Both the position numbers and the translations under genes were made by a program. A stretch of DNA of 64,000 nucleotides from Massilia putida (lineage in GTDB: Bacteria; Pseudomonadota; Gammaproteobacteria; Burkholderiales; Burkholderiaceae_D), in assembly GCF_001941825.1 (NCBI RefSeq), contig NZ_CP019038.1, positions 1,488,001-1,552,000 on the forward strand. Reading direction: 5' to 3'. Shown piece after piece: positions 45,523 to 54,738 of the stretch. The notes beneath the pieces are model-generated. The model saw only the letters and a program-made list of their open reading frames with translations. It was not told the DNA's origin and did no database searches. Position 1 is the stretch's first letter, and each line of letters starts with the position of its first letter.

Positions 45523-46422
45523 TTAGGTTTCGGGTACCTCTTCCGCGAGCCCGAACGCGGCGGGCCGCAGCCACCCGCGCACGATCCGGAACCTCCACAC
45601 ACGCTCCACGGGCGGCACGCGGCTTGGCTCCGCGGCCGTCCAGTCGACGTCCACGACACCCTGCAGCTGCAGCACGTCGCCCGTCGCCACGTCGGCCAGC
45701 ACGATCGCCGCACGCGGCTCCGCGACGAAGTTGCCGATGGTGTTGAAGTAGCGGTTGCCCGGGTAGTCCGGCACGGACAGCACGGCGCCGGCCAGCCGCG
45801 CGAAACCGGCCGGGCCGCCGCGGTGCGAGATGTCGAGGCCCGCCGCCGCACCCTGCGCGTCGGCGCCGCTGGCGCTCGCCACGAACAGCGTCGTCGCCGT
45901 TGCGAGCAGCGCGCGCGCGCGGGCCGGCACGTCGGCGCCGAAGGCCGTCACCGGTCCCGGCGTGCGGTCCACCGGCACCAGCGAGCGCACGTGGATGTAG
46001 CGCGGGCAGTTGCCGAACGATTGCACGACATCGACGGCGAATCCGGCCTCGCCCACCCGCGCGAGCACGCCATTGACCCGGTTGCGCCGGCGCGTGCCCA
46101 GGTCGATGCCCAGCATGCCGACCGGCGCCCCGGCCGCGAGCCGTGACCGCACCGGATCGTCGCCGGACGGCAGCGCGGCGACGTCGAGCCGCGCCGGATC
46201 GGGCGAGCTGGCGAAGCCGGGCGGGCCTTGCACGAGCGTCGCGAGCGGCCAGCCGTCGGCATCCGCCACGGCCACGCACACGAACGGCAGCAGCGGGAAG
46301 AACGTCCGGTGCTGGTCCGGCATGCGGTTGCGGATCGGCGCGTTGAACGGTTCGACGCCGGCCATGGCCTGCGCCTGCAACTCGCCGGCATGGAACGGCA
46401 TGGGAATACGGTCGCCATCCAT
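45523..46422 (-). CDS. Pyridoxamine 5'-phosphate oxidase-like flavin-binding protein
   Basis: A 299-residue cytosolic protein. After the start at 46422 (AGGCGATC upstream), residues ~25-130 and ~150-285 look like a duplicated split-barrel: the first contains FFPLLPFVCVAVADADGWPLA, cited by the ends FFPLLPF and DGWPLA, the second SHRGGPAGFARL and VPDYPGNRYFNTIGNF. Members of the PNPOx-like group bind FMN or F420-type cofactors and reduce or oxidise small molecules; the substrate is unknown. It begins seven bases after the GST stop, making a two-gene operon under a divergent LysR regulator. Confidence 0.82.
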   Translation of the reverse strand: MDGDRIPMPFHAGELQAQAMAGVEPFNAPIRNRMPDQHRTFFPLLPFVCVAVADADGWPLATLVQGPPGFASSPDPARLDVAALPSGDDPVRSRLAAGAPVGMLGIDLGTRRRNRVNGVLARVGEAGFAVDVVQSFGNCPRYIHVRSLVPVDRTPGPVTAFGADVPARARALLATATTLFVASASGADAQGAAAGLDISHRGGPAGFARLAGAVLSVPDYPGNRYFNTIGNFVAEPRAAIVLADVATGDVLQLQGVVDVDWTAAEPSRVPPVERVWRFRIVRGWLRPAAFGLAEEVPET

Positions 46423-46429
46423 GATCGCC

Positions 46430-47035
46430 TCACGCTTCGGGCATCGGAACGAAACCCGGCAGCGCCTGCACGCGGCCGACCCACGCTTGCACGCGCGGAT
46501 ATGGCTCGAGCGCAATGCCGCCTTCCGGCGCGTGCGCGACATAGCTGTAGCACGCGATGTCGGCGATGGTGGGCGTCGCGCCCACGAGCCAGTCGCGCGC
46601 GGCCAGCTCGCCTTCCATCAGGCCCAGCACACGGGCGGCCAGCGTCTGCGACAGCGCCGCCGGCACGCCCGTGTCGTAGAACCGCGCGCAGACGCGTGCC
46701 GAGGCCGGGCCGAACATGATTTCTCCCGCCGCCTGCGACAGCCAGCGCTGCACGCGCGCCGCCCCGACCGGATCTTCCGGCAGCCACGCCGTGCCCGCCG
46801 CGTAGCGCTTCGCGAGATAAACGAGGATGGCGTTGCTGTCGGCCAGCACGACGTCGCCGTCCTGCAGCACGGGAATCTGGCCCAGCGGATTGAGTGCCCG
46901 GAACGCCGGCGAGCGGCGCACGTCGGCCGGGCTGTCGGCGAAATCGTAAGGCAGGTCGAGCAGGTGCAGGAACAGCATCGCGCGGTGCGTGTGGCCGGAC
47001 AGGCGGGTGCCGTGGAGGATGCGGGTCTGGGGCAT
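46430..47035 (-). CDS. Glutathione S-transferase family protein
   Basis: A 201-residue GST. The thioredoxin-like half has RLSGHTHRAMLFLHLLDLP, the cis-Pro segment LGQIPVLQDGD and the DSNAILVYLA glutathione-binding helix. The C-terminal half has the PTIADIACYSYVA N-cap motif. The ATG at 47035 (PQTRILHGT) is preferred to the upstream in-frame start. It is the first gene of an operon with the PNPOx-like protein and is divergently transcribed from a LysR gene, suggesting induced detoxification of an electrophile. Confidence 0.9.
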   Translation of the reverse strand: MPQTRILHGTRLSGHTHRAMLFLHLLDLPYDFADSPADVRRSPAFRALNPLGQIPVLQDGDVVLADSNAILVYLAKRYAAGTAWLPEDPVGAARVQRWLSQAAGEIMFGPASARVCARFYDTGVPAALSQTLAARVLGLMEGELAARDWLVGATPTIADIACYSYVAHAPEGGIALEPYPRVQAWVGRVQALPGFVPMPEA

Positions 47036-47146
47036 GGTCGTCTCGCTGTGGGTTGGGAATGCGACCATCGTAGCGCCCCGTCATTCACACCGGAATCCGG
47101 CATAATGGCAATTCAGCATTGCGTTTTCCGAAATAATGAAATCATC

Positions 47147-48040
47147 ATGGACCGACTCGACGAACTGCATGTGTTCATCGCCATCCTCGACGCGGGCAGC
47201 ATGGCGTCCGCCGCGCGCAAGCTGGGGCGCTCGCCGGCGGCCGTCACGCGCATCCTCGGCCAGCTCGAAACCCGCGCCGGCGCGCGCCTGTTCGAACGCA
47301 GCACGCGCCGCCTGACGCCGACGGAAACGGGCCTCCGGCTGGCGGAACAGGCGCGCCGCCTGCTGGCCGATTACGACGCCGCCCTGCAACCGCCGGGCGC
47401 CGGCGCGCCGCGCGGCCTGCTGCGCATCACCGCCCCGACCGTGTTCGGCCGCCGCCACGTGGCCCCCGTCGTCACGCGCTTCCTGCAACTTCATCCGGAC
47501 ATCCAGGTCGACCTGGCGCTGTCCGACCGCAACGTCGACCTGATCGAAGACGGCATCGACGCGGGCTTCCGCATCGGGACGCTGTCGAACATGAGTCTCG
47601 TGGCGCGCCGGCTGGGCGAAGTCGGGCGCGTGACGGTCGCGAGCCCGTCCTACCTCGACCGCCGCGGCACGCCGGCGCTGCCTGCGGACCTGGCGGCGCA
47701 CGAACTGATCATGTCGACGGCCGTGCGCAGCGTGGCCGAGTGGCGCTTCCGCGGAGACGGCCGCGAGCACGTCGTGCGCTACAGCCCGCGCCTGCGCATG
47801 AACGACGTGGAAGCCGTGCTGGCGGCCGCGCGCGACGGCTTCGGCATCGCCCGCGCGCTGTCGTACCAGGTCGAACCGGATTTCCAGACGGGCGCGCTGC
47901 GCCGGCTGCTCGTCGACTACGAACCGGAGCCGGCGCCGGTCCACCTCGTCCTGCCCAGCAGCCGGCACATGGCGCCGCGGCTGCGCGCGTTCGTCGACTT
48001 CGCCGTGCGTGAATTCGCGGCGCTGGCGGTGATCCGCTGA
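47147..48040 (+). CDS. LysR-family transcriptional regulator
   Basis: A 297-residue regulator. The winged HTH occupies residues ~1-60 (ILDAGSMASAARKLGRSPAAV). The LysR substrate-binding domain follows from ~88 (GLLRITAPTVFGRRHVAP) to the end. ATG at 47147. It is divergent from the GST/PNPOx operon across a 111-bp region, the classical arrangement for a LysR regulator of the neighbouring operon; the A/T-rich centre around 47105-47140 is the likely binding site. The effector is unknown. Confidence 0.92.
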   Translation: MDRLDELHVFIAILDAGSMASAARKLGRSPAAVTRILGQLETRAGARLFERSTRRLTPTETGLRLAEQARRLLADYDAALQPPGAGAPRGLLRITAPTVFGRRHVAPVVTRFLQLHPDIQVDLALSDRNVDLIEDGIDAGFRIGTLSNMSLVARRLGEVGRVTVASPSYLDRRGTPALPADLAAHELIMSTAVRSVAEWRFRGDGREHVVRYSPRLRMNDVEAVLAAARDGFGIARALSYQVEPDFQTGALRRLLVDYEPEPAPVHLVLPSSRHMAPRLRAFVDFAVREFAALAVIR

Positions 48041-48096
48041 GCGGCCGAACCGCGGTCTGGCTATACTGGACGGCTCGACATCGACAGGAGGCGCGC

Positions 48097-48795
48097 ATGA
48101 CGCAGAAGGTCATCGGTATGCTGGGCGGCATGAGCTGGAAAAGCTCGGCCGAATACTATCGTCTCATCAACGAGGGCGTGCGCGACCGTCTTGGCGGCCT
48201 GCATTCGGCGCGCTGTCTCATGTGGTCGTTCGATTTCGACGACATCGCCGTCCTGCAGTGCGAAGACCGCTGGGACGACGCGGCCGCGCTGATGGTCGAG
48301 GCGGCGCAGCGGCTCGAACGGGGCGGCGCCGACTTCCTCATCATCTGCACGAACACGATGCACAAGGCCTACGCGCAGGTCCGCGCCGCCGTGGACCTGC
48401 CGCTGCTGCACATCGCCGACCCGACGGCGGCGCGCATCCGGACGGCCGGTTTCAAGCGCGTCGGCCTGCTCGGCACGGCGTTCACGATGGAGCAGGATTT
48501 CTACAAGGGCCGGTTGATCGACCGCCACGGCCTCGACGTGATCGTGCCCGATGCCGGGGACCGCGCCACGGTCCACCGCATCATCTACGAGGAACTCGTG
48601 CAGGGCAAAGTGGAAACGGCGTCGCGCGCCGCCTACCGCGGCGTGATCCGGCGCCTCGTCGACGCCGGCGCCGAGGCGATCATCCTCGGCTGCACCGAGA
48701 TCATGCTGCTCGTCGGCCCGGACGACAGCCCCGTGCCGCTGTACGGCACGACGGGCCTGCACGCGGCGGCGGCGGTCGACCTGGCCCTCGGCTGA
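48097..48795 (+). CDS. Aspartate/glutamate racemase-family protein (YgeA-like)
   Basis: A 232-residue cofactor-independent racemase. The N-terminal GMLGGMSWKSSAEYY is diagnostic. The two catalytic cysteines are in IICTNTMH and LGCTEIMLL. It interconverts the L and D forms of aspartate, glutamate or another amino acid; broad-specificity YgeA-type activity is a possibility. AGGAGGCGCGC precedes the ATG. It is monocistronic, followed by a dispersed repeat. Confidence 0.9.
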   Translation: MTQKVIGMLGGMSWKSSAEYYRLINEGVRDRLGGLHSARCLMWSFDFDDIAVLQCEDRWDDAAALMVEAAQRLERGGADFLIICTNTMHKAYAQVRAAVDLPLLHIADPTAARIRTAGFKRVGLLGTAFTMEQDFYKGRLIDRHGLDVIVPDAGDRATVHRIIYEELVQGKVETASRAAYRGVIRRLVDAGAEAIILGCTEIMLLVGPDDSPVPLYGTTGLHAAAAVDLALG

Positions 48796-48859
48796 CGCCG
48801 GTCCGCCCGAGGCGATGGACCGCAGGGTGGGCATTCGAGTCCGGGGCCTCAAATGAAAT

Positions 48860-48919
48860 GTGACCACGCGTAACGCCAACACATCGCGGACGTTCGCGTG
48901 GGCACAGGGTCTCCACCCG
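48860..48919 (-). repeat. Dispersed repeat, family 2, copy 2
   Basis: Read on the minus strand, this runs from GAGACCCTGTGCCCACGCG to ACGCGTGGTCAC. It matches copy 1 (29049-29130) at both ends but lacks the ~28-bp hairpin segment of copy 1. Confidence 0.65.
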
Positions 48920-48925
48920 ACATGC

Positions 48926-50314
48926 TCAACCGGCCGGCGCGATGTTGTGGTTGAAGCGGAACAGGTTGTCCGGATCGTAGCGCTGCTTGACCTGCACGAG
49001 GCGGTCCCAGTTCGTCCCGTACGCCTCGCGGATGCGCGACACCTCGTCCTGCGTGAGGAAGTTGATGTACACGCTGCCCGCCGCGTACGGGGCCACGGCC
49101 GCGAAGAATTCGCGCGCCCAGGCCACGCAGCGGGCATCGTCGGCCGGGTCGTTCCAGCGTCCGTGCACGTTCATCGCATACGTCACGTTGCGGTGCGGGT
49201 AGGCCGTCGCGTCCACCGGCGGCTCGTTCGCGCGGCCGCCGATGAGGCCCATGAAGATTTCGCACTGCGGCGTCGGCACGCTGCCGGCGTAATGCAGCAC
49301 GACGTCGACCGCGTCGTCGGACAGGGTCGTGAAGTTGTGCGATTTCCAGTAATTGCGCGCGCCCGGCGCCAGCAGCGGATCGAAGGTCTGCTGCCAGGCC
49401 GCATACGGCACCGTCCCGACGTGTTCTCCCAGCACGGCGCCGAACGAGCGCACCGGCGCGACCGCGGGCAGCGCGTCCTCCAGCGCGCGCGGCGAGAACA
49501 CGGCCAGCGCGACGATGTCCTGGCCGTGCACGTCCGGCGGCATGAACGGCAGCGGCGGCGCGCGGCGCAGCACGGCCCAGATCGAGACATCGTTCGGCAA
49601 GGTGTCCACATAGTCGCGGTAGCGGCGCAGCACGTCCCTGCCCTGCGCGGCCGGAAAGACGATCAGCCCGGCCGTGACGGCCGGGCCGACGGCGTTCAGT
49701 GCGAACTCGAAGCGCGTGACGACGCCGAAGTTGCCGCCGCCGCCGCGGATGGCCCAGAACAGGTCCGGTTCCTGGCGCGGCCCGATGTGGCGGCGGCGCG
49801 CGTCCGCCGTGACGATCTCCGCGCCGACGAGGCTGTCCACCGTCAGGCCCAGCATGCGCGACAGCCAGCCGAAGCCGCCGCCCAGCGTGAGACCGGCCGC
49901 GCCGGTCGTCGAGTTGATGCCGAGGGGGACGGCCAGGCCGCAGGCCTGCGTCTCGTGGTCGACGTCGGCCAGCAGCGCGCCGCCGTCGACGTACGCGAGG
50001 CGCGCGTCCGGATCGACGTGGACGCCGCGCATACCGGACAGGTCGATCACGAGCCCGTCGTCGCACATGGCGTTGCCGGCGATGTTGTGGCCGCCGCCGC
50101 GCACGGCCAGCGGCAGGCCGTGGTCGCGCGCGAACGCGACGGCCGTGCACACGTCGGCCGTGCCCGCGCAGCGGACGATGAGGGCCGGCCGGCGGTCGAT
50201 CATCGCGTTCCAGATCTGCCGCGCGCCATCGTAGTCCGGGTCGCCCGGCCGCAGCACGGGGCCCCGCAGGGCGGCCCTGAGACCGTCCAGCACTTCAGGT
50301 TTCATCTGCGTCAT
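48926..50314 (-). CDS. FAD-binding oxidoreductase, berberine-bridge-enzyme-like
   Basis: A 462-residue protein with PCMH-type FAD binding and a C-terminal BBE domain. LAVRGGGHNIAG carries the His that usually holds FAD covalently; GGGFGWLSRMLGLTVDSL follows. The second covalent cysteine of bicovalent enzymes appears to be absent, so FAD is probably attached only through His. The BBE domain ends DPDNLFRFNHNI. The ATG at 50314 has GGAG upstream. Substrate unknown: family members oxidise sugars, alkaloids or aromatic alcohols with oxygen. Confidence 0.9.
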   Translation of the reverse strand: MTQMKPEVLDGLRAALRGPVLRPGDPDYDGARQIWNAMIDRRPALIVRCAGTADVCTAVAFARDHGLPLAVRGGGHNIAGNAMCDDGLVIDLSGMRGVHVDPDARLAYVDGGALLADVDHETQACGLAVPLGINSTTGAAGLTLGGGFGWLSRMLGLTVDSLVGAEIVTADARRRHIGPRQEPDLFWAIRGGGGNFGVVTRFEFALNAVGPAVTAGLIVFPAAQGRDVLRRYRDYVDTLPNDVSIWAVLRRAPPLPFMPPDVHGQDIVALAVFSPRALEDALPAVAPVRSFGAVLGEHVGTVPYAAWQQTFDPLLAPGARNYWKSHNFTTLSDDAVDVVLHYAGSVPTPQCEIFMGLIGGRANEPPVDATAYPHRNVTYAMNVHGRWNDPADDARCVAWAREFFAAVAPYAAGSVYINFLTQDEVSRIREAYGTNWDRLVQVKQRYDPDNLFRFNHNIAPAG

Positions 50315-50471
50315 CGCGCACTCCACCCGGCGTACCCGGCGGGTGGCGGCCGCCATCCCGCCCGCGCCCTCTTGCAGCATAGGCGCTCGCGCGCGATGTG
50401 CAAGCGACGACGGCCGTCCGGCCGGCCTGTACCGCCCGTATAATGACTCCCTTTGTATTCCGGGATATCCC

Positions 50472-52712
50472 ATGCGCGCTCACCGCGGGCCCACGTTGTC
50501 GCTTCGCCATCTCTTGACCCTGCTGACGGCGATCGGCCTGCTGCCGCTCGCCGTGCTGGGCGCGTGGAGCGTGCACCTGGCCGCGGAATACCACCAGAGC
50601 CAACAGCAACGCGCGCTGCTGGACCTGGCCAGAGCGCTGTCGAGCGCCGTCGACGCGGAACTGGACGGCACCGTCGCCACCCTCGCCAGCATGGCGCGCA
50701 CGCCCGCGCTCGACAACGGCGACGTGCGCGGCTTCTACCCCATCGCCCGCGACCAGGCCCTGGCGCAACCGGAATGGCTGGCCGTGACCCTGGCCGACGC
50801 GGACGGCCGCATGCTGTTCCGCACGACGGCGCCGTTCGGCGCGCCGCCGCAGCCGATCGCCGATCCCGCCAGTCTGCGCCAGGCGCTGCAGCTGCGCCGT
50901 CCCGTCATCGGCCACGTCGCGCGCGGCAAGGGCGGGCGTCCGGCCGTGCCGGTGCGCTATCCGGTGAGCGACGCGGCCGGGCATGCGTACGTGCTGACGG
51001 CCGTCGTGCAGCCCGACCGCATCGTGCGCGTGATCGAGCGCCAGCAGGTGCCGCCGGGTTCCGTGATCACGGTGCTGGACAGCGACGGCACGATCGTCGC
51101 CCGATCGAGCGGCCAGCAGGACCGCATTGGCACCTTGCCCAGCCCGACCCTGGCGCGGCTGATACGGCTGAACGGCCCGGAAGGCGTCGGCCGCACGTTC
51201 GCGCTCGAAGGCGACGCGCTGACGACGGCTTACACGCGGCTGTCGCGCTACGGCTGGACGGTGGCCGTCGGCGCGCCGCCCGCGGGCTGGGCCGGCGGTC
51301 CGACGCAAGGCTTCGTGTGGTACGGCGCCGGCATCGCGCTGTCGCTCGCGCTGAGCATCGGCCTCGCCTCCGTGCTGGCGCAACGCATCGTGCGCCGCAT
51401 CGGCACGCTGGAGACGGGCTTTACCGCCCTCGGCACCGGCGCCGACATGGCCGTGCCGCGTTCGCGCATCCGCGAGATCGACGCGATGGGCGCGGCGCTG
51501 CGGGCGGCCGGGGCGCAGCGCGCCCTGCATGAAGAGGAACGGAGCCGGCTGATGGACACGCTGGCCCAGGTCCTCGCCAAACGCGAGGAAGCGCTGGAAC
51601 AGGCGCGCCAGGCCGGCCGCGCCAAGGACGAATTCCTCGCCGTGCTGGGGCACGAGCTGCGCAATCCGCTGGCCCCCATCGCCGGCGCGCTCGACCTGAT
51701 GGACTTGCGCAACGACGAAGGCAGCCTGCGCGAACGCGGCATCATGCGGCGCCAGGTCGCGCATTTGAAACACCTCGTCGACGACCTGCTCGACGTAGCG
51801 CGCATCGCGTCCGGCAAACTGCGCATCGTGACGGCGCCGGTCGACCTGGCGGCCGTCGCGCGCCACGCCGTCGCCGCCCTGCCCGACCAGCCGATCCGCC
51901 TGGACGCGCCCGACGCGCTGTGGGTCACTGGCGACGAGCACCGCCTGACCCAGGTGCTGGGCAACCTGCTGTCGAACGCCGCGCGCTTCGGCAGCACGGA
52001 CACGCACGTCGTCCTCGCCCGTGCCGGCTTCGAGGCGCACCTCGTCGTGAGCGACAACGGCGTCGGCATGGACGCCGCCCTGGCGGAGCGCGTGTTCGAG
52101 CCGTTCTATCAGGCGCCGCAGCCGCTCGTGCGCCACACCGGACTGGGGCTCGGGCTCGCGATCGTACGCCGCATCATCGAGCTGCACGGCGGCCGCGTGA
52201 GCGCGCACAGCGATGGTCCCGGCCGGGGCAGCCGCTTCAAGATCCGGCTGCCGCTGGGCACGCCCGCGTCGAGTGCCGCGCCGGAAGCCGTCGCGGCGGA
52301 CACGCAGCCGCTCAAGGTATTGATCGTGGACGACAACGAGGACGCCGCCGCGCTCACGGCCGCCGTGCTGCGCCGGCTGGGCCACGACGTGCGGACGGCG
52401 CACACGGCGACGGCCGCGCTGGCCGTGCAGGCCGCGTGGCCGCCGGACGTGGCGATCCTGGACATCGGCCTGCCCGACATGGACGGCTACGCCCTCGCCG
52501 CGGCCATGCGCCGCGCGGCCACCGGCCCGCTGCGGCTGACGGCGCTCACCGGCTACGGACGCCAGGCCGGTGTGGCGGCGCACTCGCCTGACGATGCGGC
52601 CGCGTTCGACCTGCATCTGACCAAGCCGGCCACCGTGGACGATTTGCGGCGGGCGCTGGGAGCGGTGGACACGAACGGGTCCCCGGGATTGCCGGGCACG
52701 GCACCGGCCTGA
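50472..52712 (+). CDS. Membrane hybrid sensor histidine kinase
   Basis: A 746-residue protein. TM1 lies at ~13-33, a periplasmic Cache-like sensor at ~35-280, TM2 at ~283-303, and a poorly conserved HAMP-like linker follows. HisKA has [11 protein letters not shown] (His394), HATPase has [11 protein letters not shown] and GLGLGLAIV, and the C-terminal receiver has Asp664 in [11 protein letters not shown]. Layout and several stretches parallel the kinase at 38908-41151, so the two are probably paralogues with different ligands. The C-terminus of the receiver is shorter than usual. No adjacent response regulator is present. Confidence 0.92.
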   Translation: MRAHRGPTLSLRHLLTLLTAIGLLPLAVLGAWSVHLAAEYHQSQQQRALLDLARALSSAVDAELDGTVATLASMARTPALDNGDVRGFYPIARDQALAQPEWLAVTLADADGRMLFRTTAPFGAPPQPIADPASLRQALQLRRPVIGHVARGKGGRPAVPVRYPVSDAAGHAYVLTAVVQPDRIVRVIERQQVPPGSVITVLDSDGTIVARSSGQQDRIGTLPSPTLARLIRLNGPEGVGRTFALEGDALTTAYTRLSRYGWTVAVGAPPAGWAGGPTQGFVWYGAGIALSLALSIGLASVLAQRIVRRIGTLETGFTALGTGADMAVPRSRIREIDAMGAALRAAGAQRALHEEERSRLMDTLAQVLAKREEALEQARQAGRAKDEFLAVLGHELRNPLAPIAGALDLMDLRNDEGSLRERGIMRRQVAHLKHLVDDLLDVARIASGKLRIVTAPVDLAAVARHAVAALPDQPIRLDAPDALWVTGDEHRLTQVLGNLLSNAARFGSTDTHVVLARAGFEAHLVVSDNGVGMDAALAERVFEPFYQAPQPLVRHTGLGLGLAIVRRIIELHGGRVSAHSDGPGRGSRFKIRLPLGTPASSAAPEAVAADTQPLKVLIVDDNEDAAALTAAVLRRLGHDVRTAHTATAALAVQAAWPPDVAILDIGLPDMDGYALAAAMRRAATGPLRLTALTGYGRQAGVAAHSPDDAAAFDLHLTKPATVDDLRRALGAVDTNGSPGLPGTAPA

Positions 52713-52831
52713 CACGCCGCCGCCTGCCGCCGGGCCCTGCCCGCCGCGGGTTCGCCTCGCTCATCGCCGGTTAGTTGCAAAATATTGAAAGACATGCCGT
52801 CGGTCGATAACGGCACCGGCGACGCGTTGAC

Positions 52832-54019
52832 TCAAATGTGCTGGTCGAACACCTGGCGCAGATAGGCGATGAACGTCTCGTCCGTGGAAAAGCCCTTGCC
52901 GGGACTGTCGGACAGCTTGGCCACGGGCTGGCCGTTGCAGCGCGTGAGCTTCATGACGATGTTCAGCGGCTCGAACTGCGTGTCGTTCGTCAGCTTGGTG
53001 CCGATGCCGAAGCCCGTCATCACGCGGTCGGCGAAGTGCCGGTAGAGACTCAGCGCCTTGGGCACGGTGAGCGCATCGGAAAACACGAGGCGCTTCGTGC
53101 GCGCGTCGATACGCAGCTTGGCGTAGTGCGCGATGGCCTTCTCGCCCCACTCCACCGGATCGCCGGAATCGTGGCGCAGGCCGTCGAACAGCTTGGCGAA
53201 ATACAGGTCGAAGTCGCGCAGGAAGGCGTCCATGCCGACGACGTCCGTCAGCGCCGTGCCCAGGTCGCCGCGGTATTCCTGCACCCAGTCTTCCAGCGCC
53301 TTCTTCTGGAAATCGCGCAGGCGCACGTCGAACGACTGGAACGCCTGCATGTACTCGTGCGCCATCGTGCCGATCGGGACCAGGTTGAATTTCTTCGCCA
53401 GGTAGACGTTCGACGTGCCCTTGAAGAATTGCGGCAGCTCGCGCGCCAAGGTGGCGACGACTTCCTCGTGCCAGTCGCCCGAGAAGCGGCGGCGCACACC
53501 GAAATCGAAGAACTCGAACGGATTGGCGCGCTTCGGTTCCTCGTCGAAGGCACGGAATTCGGCGATCTTCTGCGCCAGGCGCCGGCGCGCCTCGTCGATG
53601 GCCGCCTGCTGGTCGAAGCGGCGGAAATACAGCTCGTTGACAATGTACAGCACGAAGATCTCGAAACCCATCACGTGCACGATCGGCCCGGTCGCGCGGA
53701 TGCGCAGATGCGGTCCGTCCGTTTCCACGTGGATGAATTTGCGCTGGAAACGGAACAGCGTGAGGAAGTCGGCGAAGTCGCTTTTGATGAAGCGCAGAGA
53801 CCTCATGTACTCGACCTCTTCCTCGCTGAACATCAGCGTGCACAGATGGTCCAACTCGCGTTCGACTTCCTCTTTCAGTTCGGCCAGCGGATAGGCCGGC
53901 GTGTTGCGGCACTTGAACTCGTACTCGCCGATGGCGTTCGGGTGCATGTGCAGCAGGGCCTGCCACATGGTGAATTTATAGAGGTCGGTTTCGAGCAGGC
54001 TTTGGACGACGGGTTTCAT
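52832..54019 (-). CDS. pncB: Nicotinate phosphoribosyltransferase
   Basis: A 395-residue enzyme making nicotinate mononucleotide from nicotinate, PRPP and ATP in the Preiss-Handler pathway. Family landmarks are [16 protein letters not shown] at the N-terminus, [31 protein letters not shown] with the autophosphorylated His, LRHDSGDP, and [11 protein letters not shown] near the C-terminus. ATG at 54019. Together with pncA at 36511 it completes nicotinamide salvage to NaMN, though the genes are 16 kb apart. Confidence 0.95.
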   Translation of the reverse strand: MKPVVQSLLETDLYKFTMWQALLHMHPNAIGEYEFKCRNTPAYPLAELKEEVERELDHLCTLMFSEEEVEYMRSLRFIKSDFADFLTLFRFQRKFIHVETDGPHLRIRATGPIVHVMGFEIFVLYIVNELYFRRFDQQAAIDEARRRLAQKIAEFRAFDEEPKRANPFEFFDFGVRRRFSGDWHEEVVATLARELPQFFKGTSNVYLAKKFNLVPIGTMAHEYMQAFQSFDVRLRDFQKKALEDWVQEYRGDLGTALTDVVGMDAFLRDFDLYFAKLFDGLRHDSGDPVEWGEKAIAHYAKLRIDARTKRLVFSDALTVPKALSLYRHFADRVMTGFGIGTKLTNDTQFEPLNIVMKLTRCNGQPVAKLSDSPGKGFSTDETFIAYLRQVFDQHI

Positions 54020-54065
54020 CGGCTTTCGGTGGTTCCTGTTGTTCGTGTCATGGTCGCAGGTTGCC

Positions 54066-54623
54066 TCAGGTCGTGGCGCCGGCGGTCTTGCGGCCGCGCT
54101 TCTTCGGCGCCAGCATCGTGCCCGTGCACGCCGGGGTGCCACAGCGGCAGGCGAACAGGCGCTTCAAGGCCGGCGTGTGGCGCTCGTCGTAGATGAGCGC
54201 GTAGTTGTAGTTCAGTTCCTCGCCTTCCTCGATGTCGCGCAGCGCGTGGATGTACACGCGGCCGTCTTCTTCGTAGGCTTCGCAGTTGGGTTCGCAGGCG
54301 TGGTTGATCCAGCGGGCATCGTTGCCGCGCCGGCCGCCGTCGATCACGTTGCCGTCAGCCAGGCTGAAATAAAACGTGTGATTGACCGGACCACCGCGCT
54401 CGGCAGCGCGGCTCGTCGCTTCGTCCCACGTGATGCGCTCGCCGCGGTATTCGATGATGCGTTCACCGGCCGGAATCGGGCGCAGCGCGAACACGCCGTT
54501 GCCGTGCACGGGCGATTTGCGGACCTCGTAAATGGCCGGCTTGGGCGACTTGGGCAACTTGGCCGGCTTCGCGGTCTGGCTGGCAGTCTGTTTCGACGTG
54601 GACGGTCGGGCGGAGGGGCTCAT
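54066..54623 (-). CDS. SET-domain protein lysine methyltransferase-like
   Basis: A 185-residue protein with a Lys/Pro/Ser-rich N-terminal tail (~30 residues) and a complete SET domain: [21 protein letters not shown] at its start (cited by GNGVFA and IIEYRG), [14 protein letters not shown] for SAM and pseudoknot, [10 protein letters not shown], and a post-[15 protein letters not shown] cysteine cluster. SET proteins methylate protein lysines; bacterial ones of this small type have no agreed target. The ATG at 54623 is preferred to an in-frame GTG at 54650. It lies 46 bases upstream of pncB on the same strand, so they are possibly co-transcribed. Confidence 0.85.
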   Translation of the reverse strand: MSPSARPSTSKQTASQTAKPAKLPKSPKPAIYEVRKSPVHGNGVFALRPIPAGERIIEYRGERITWDEATSRAAERGGPVNHTFYFSLADGNVIDGGRRGNDARWINHACEPNCEAYEEDGRVYIHALRDIEEGEELNYNYALIYDERHTPALKRLFACRCGTPACTGTMLAPKKRGRKTAGATT

Positions 54624-54738
54624 TGGATCGGCGTTCGGTTGGATGGACACGGACTATTATTGATCGGATCGTGGCATGTCTGCCGCACGCCACTATCCTA
54701 GCTCAGTTGACGGGTTCGTGTCGGCACCGCCCGCCGCG

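Noticed and set aside
46010..47146. Upstream extension of the LysR frame
   Set aside because: It overlaps the PNPOx and GST genes on the other strand and has no HTH homology; LysR starts normally at 47147.
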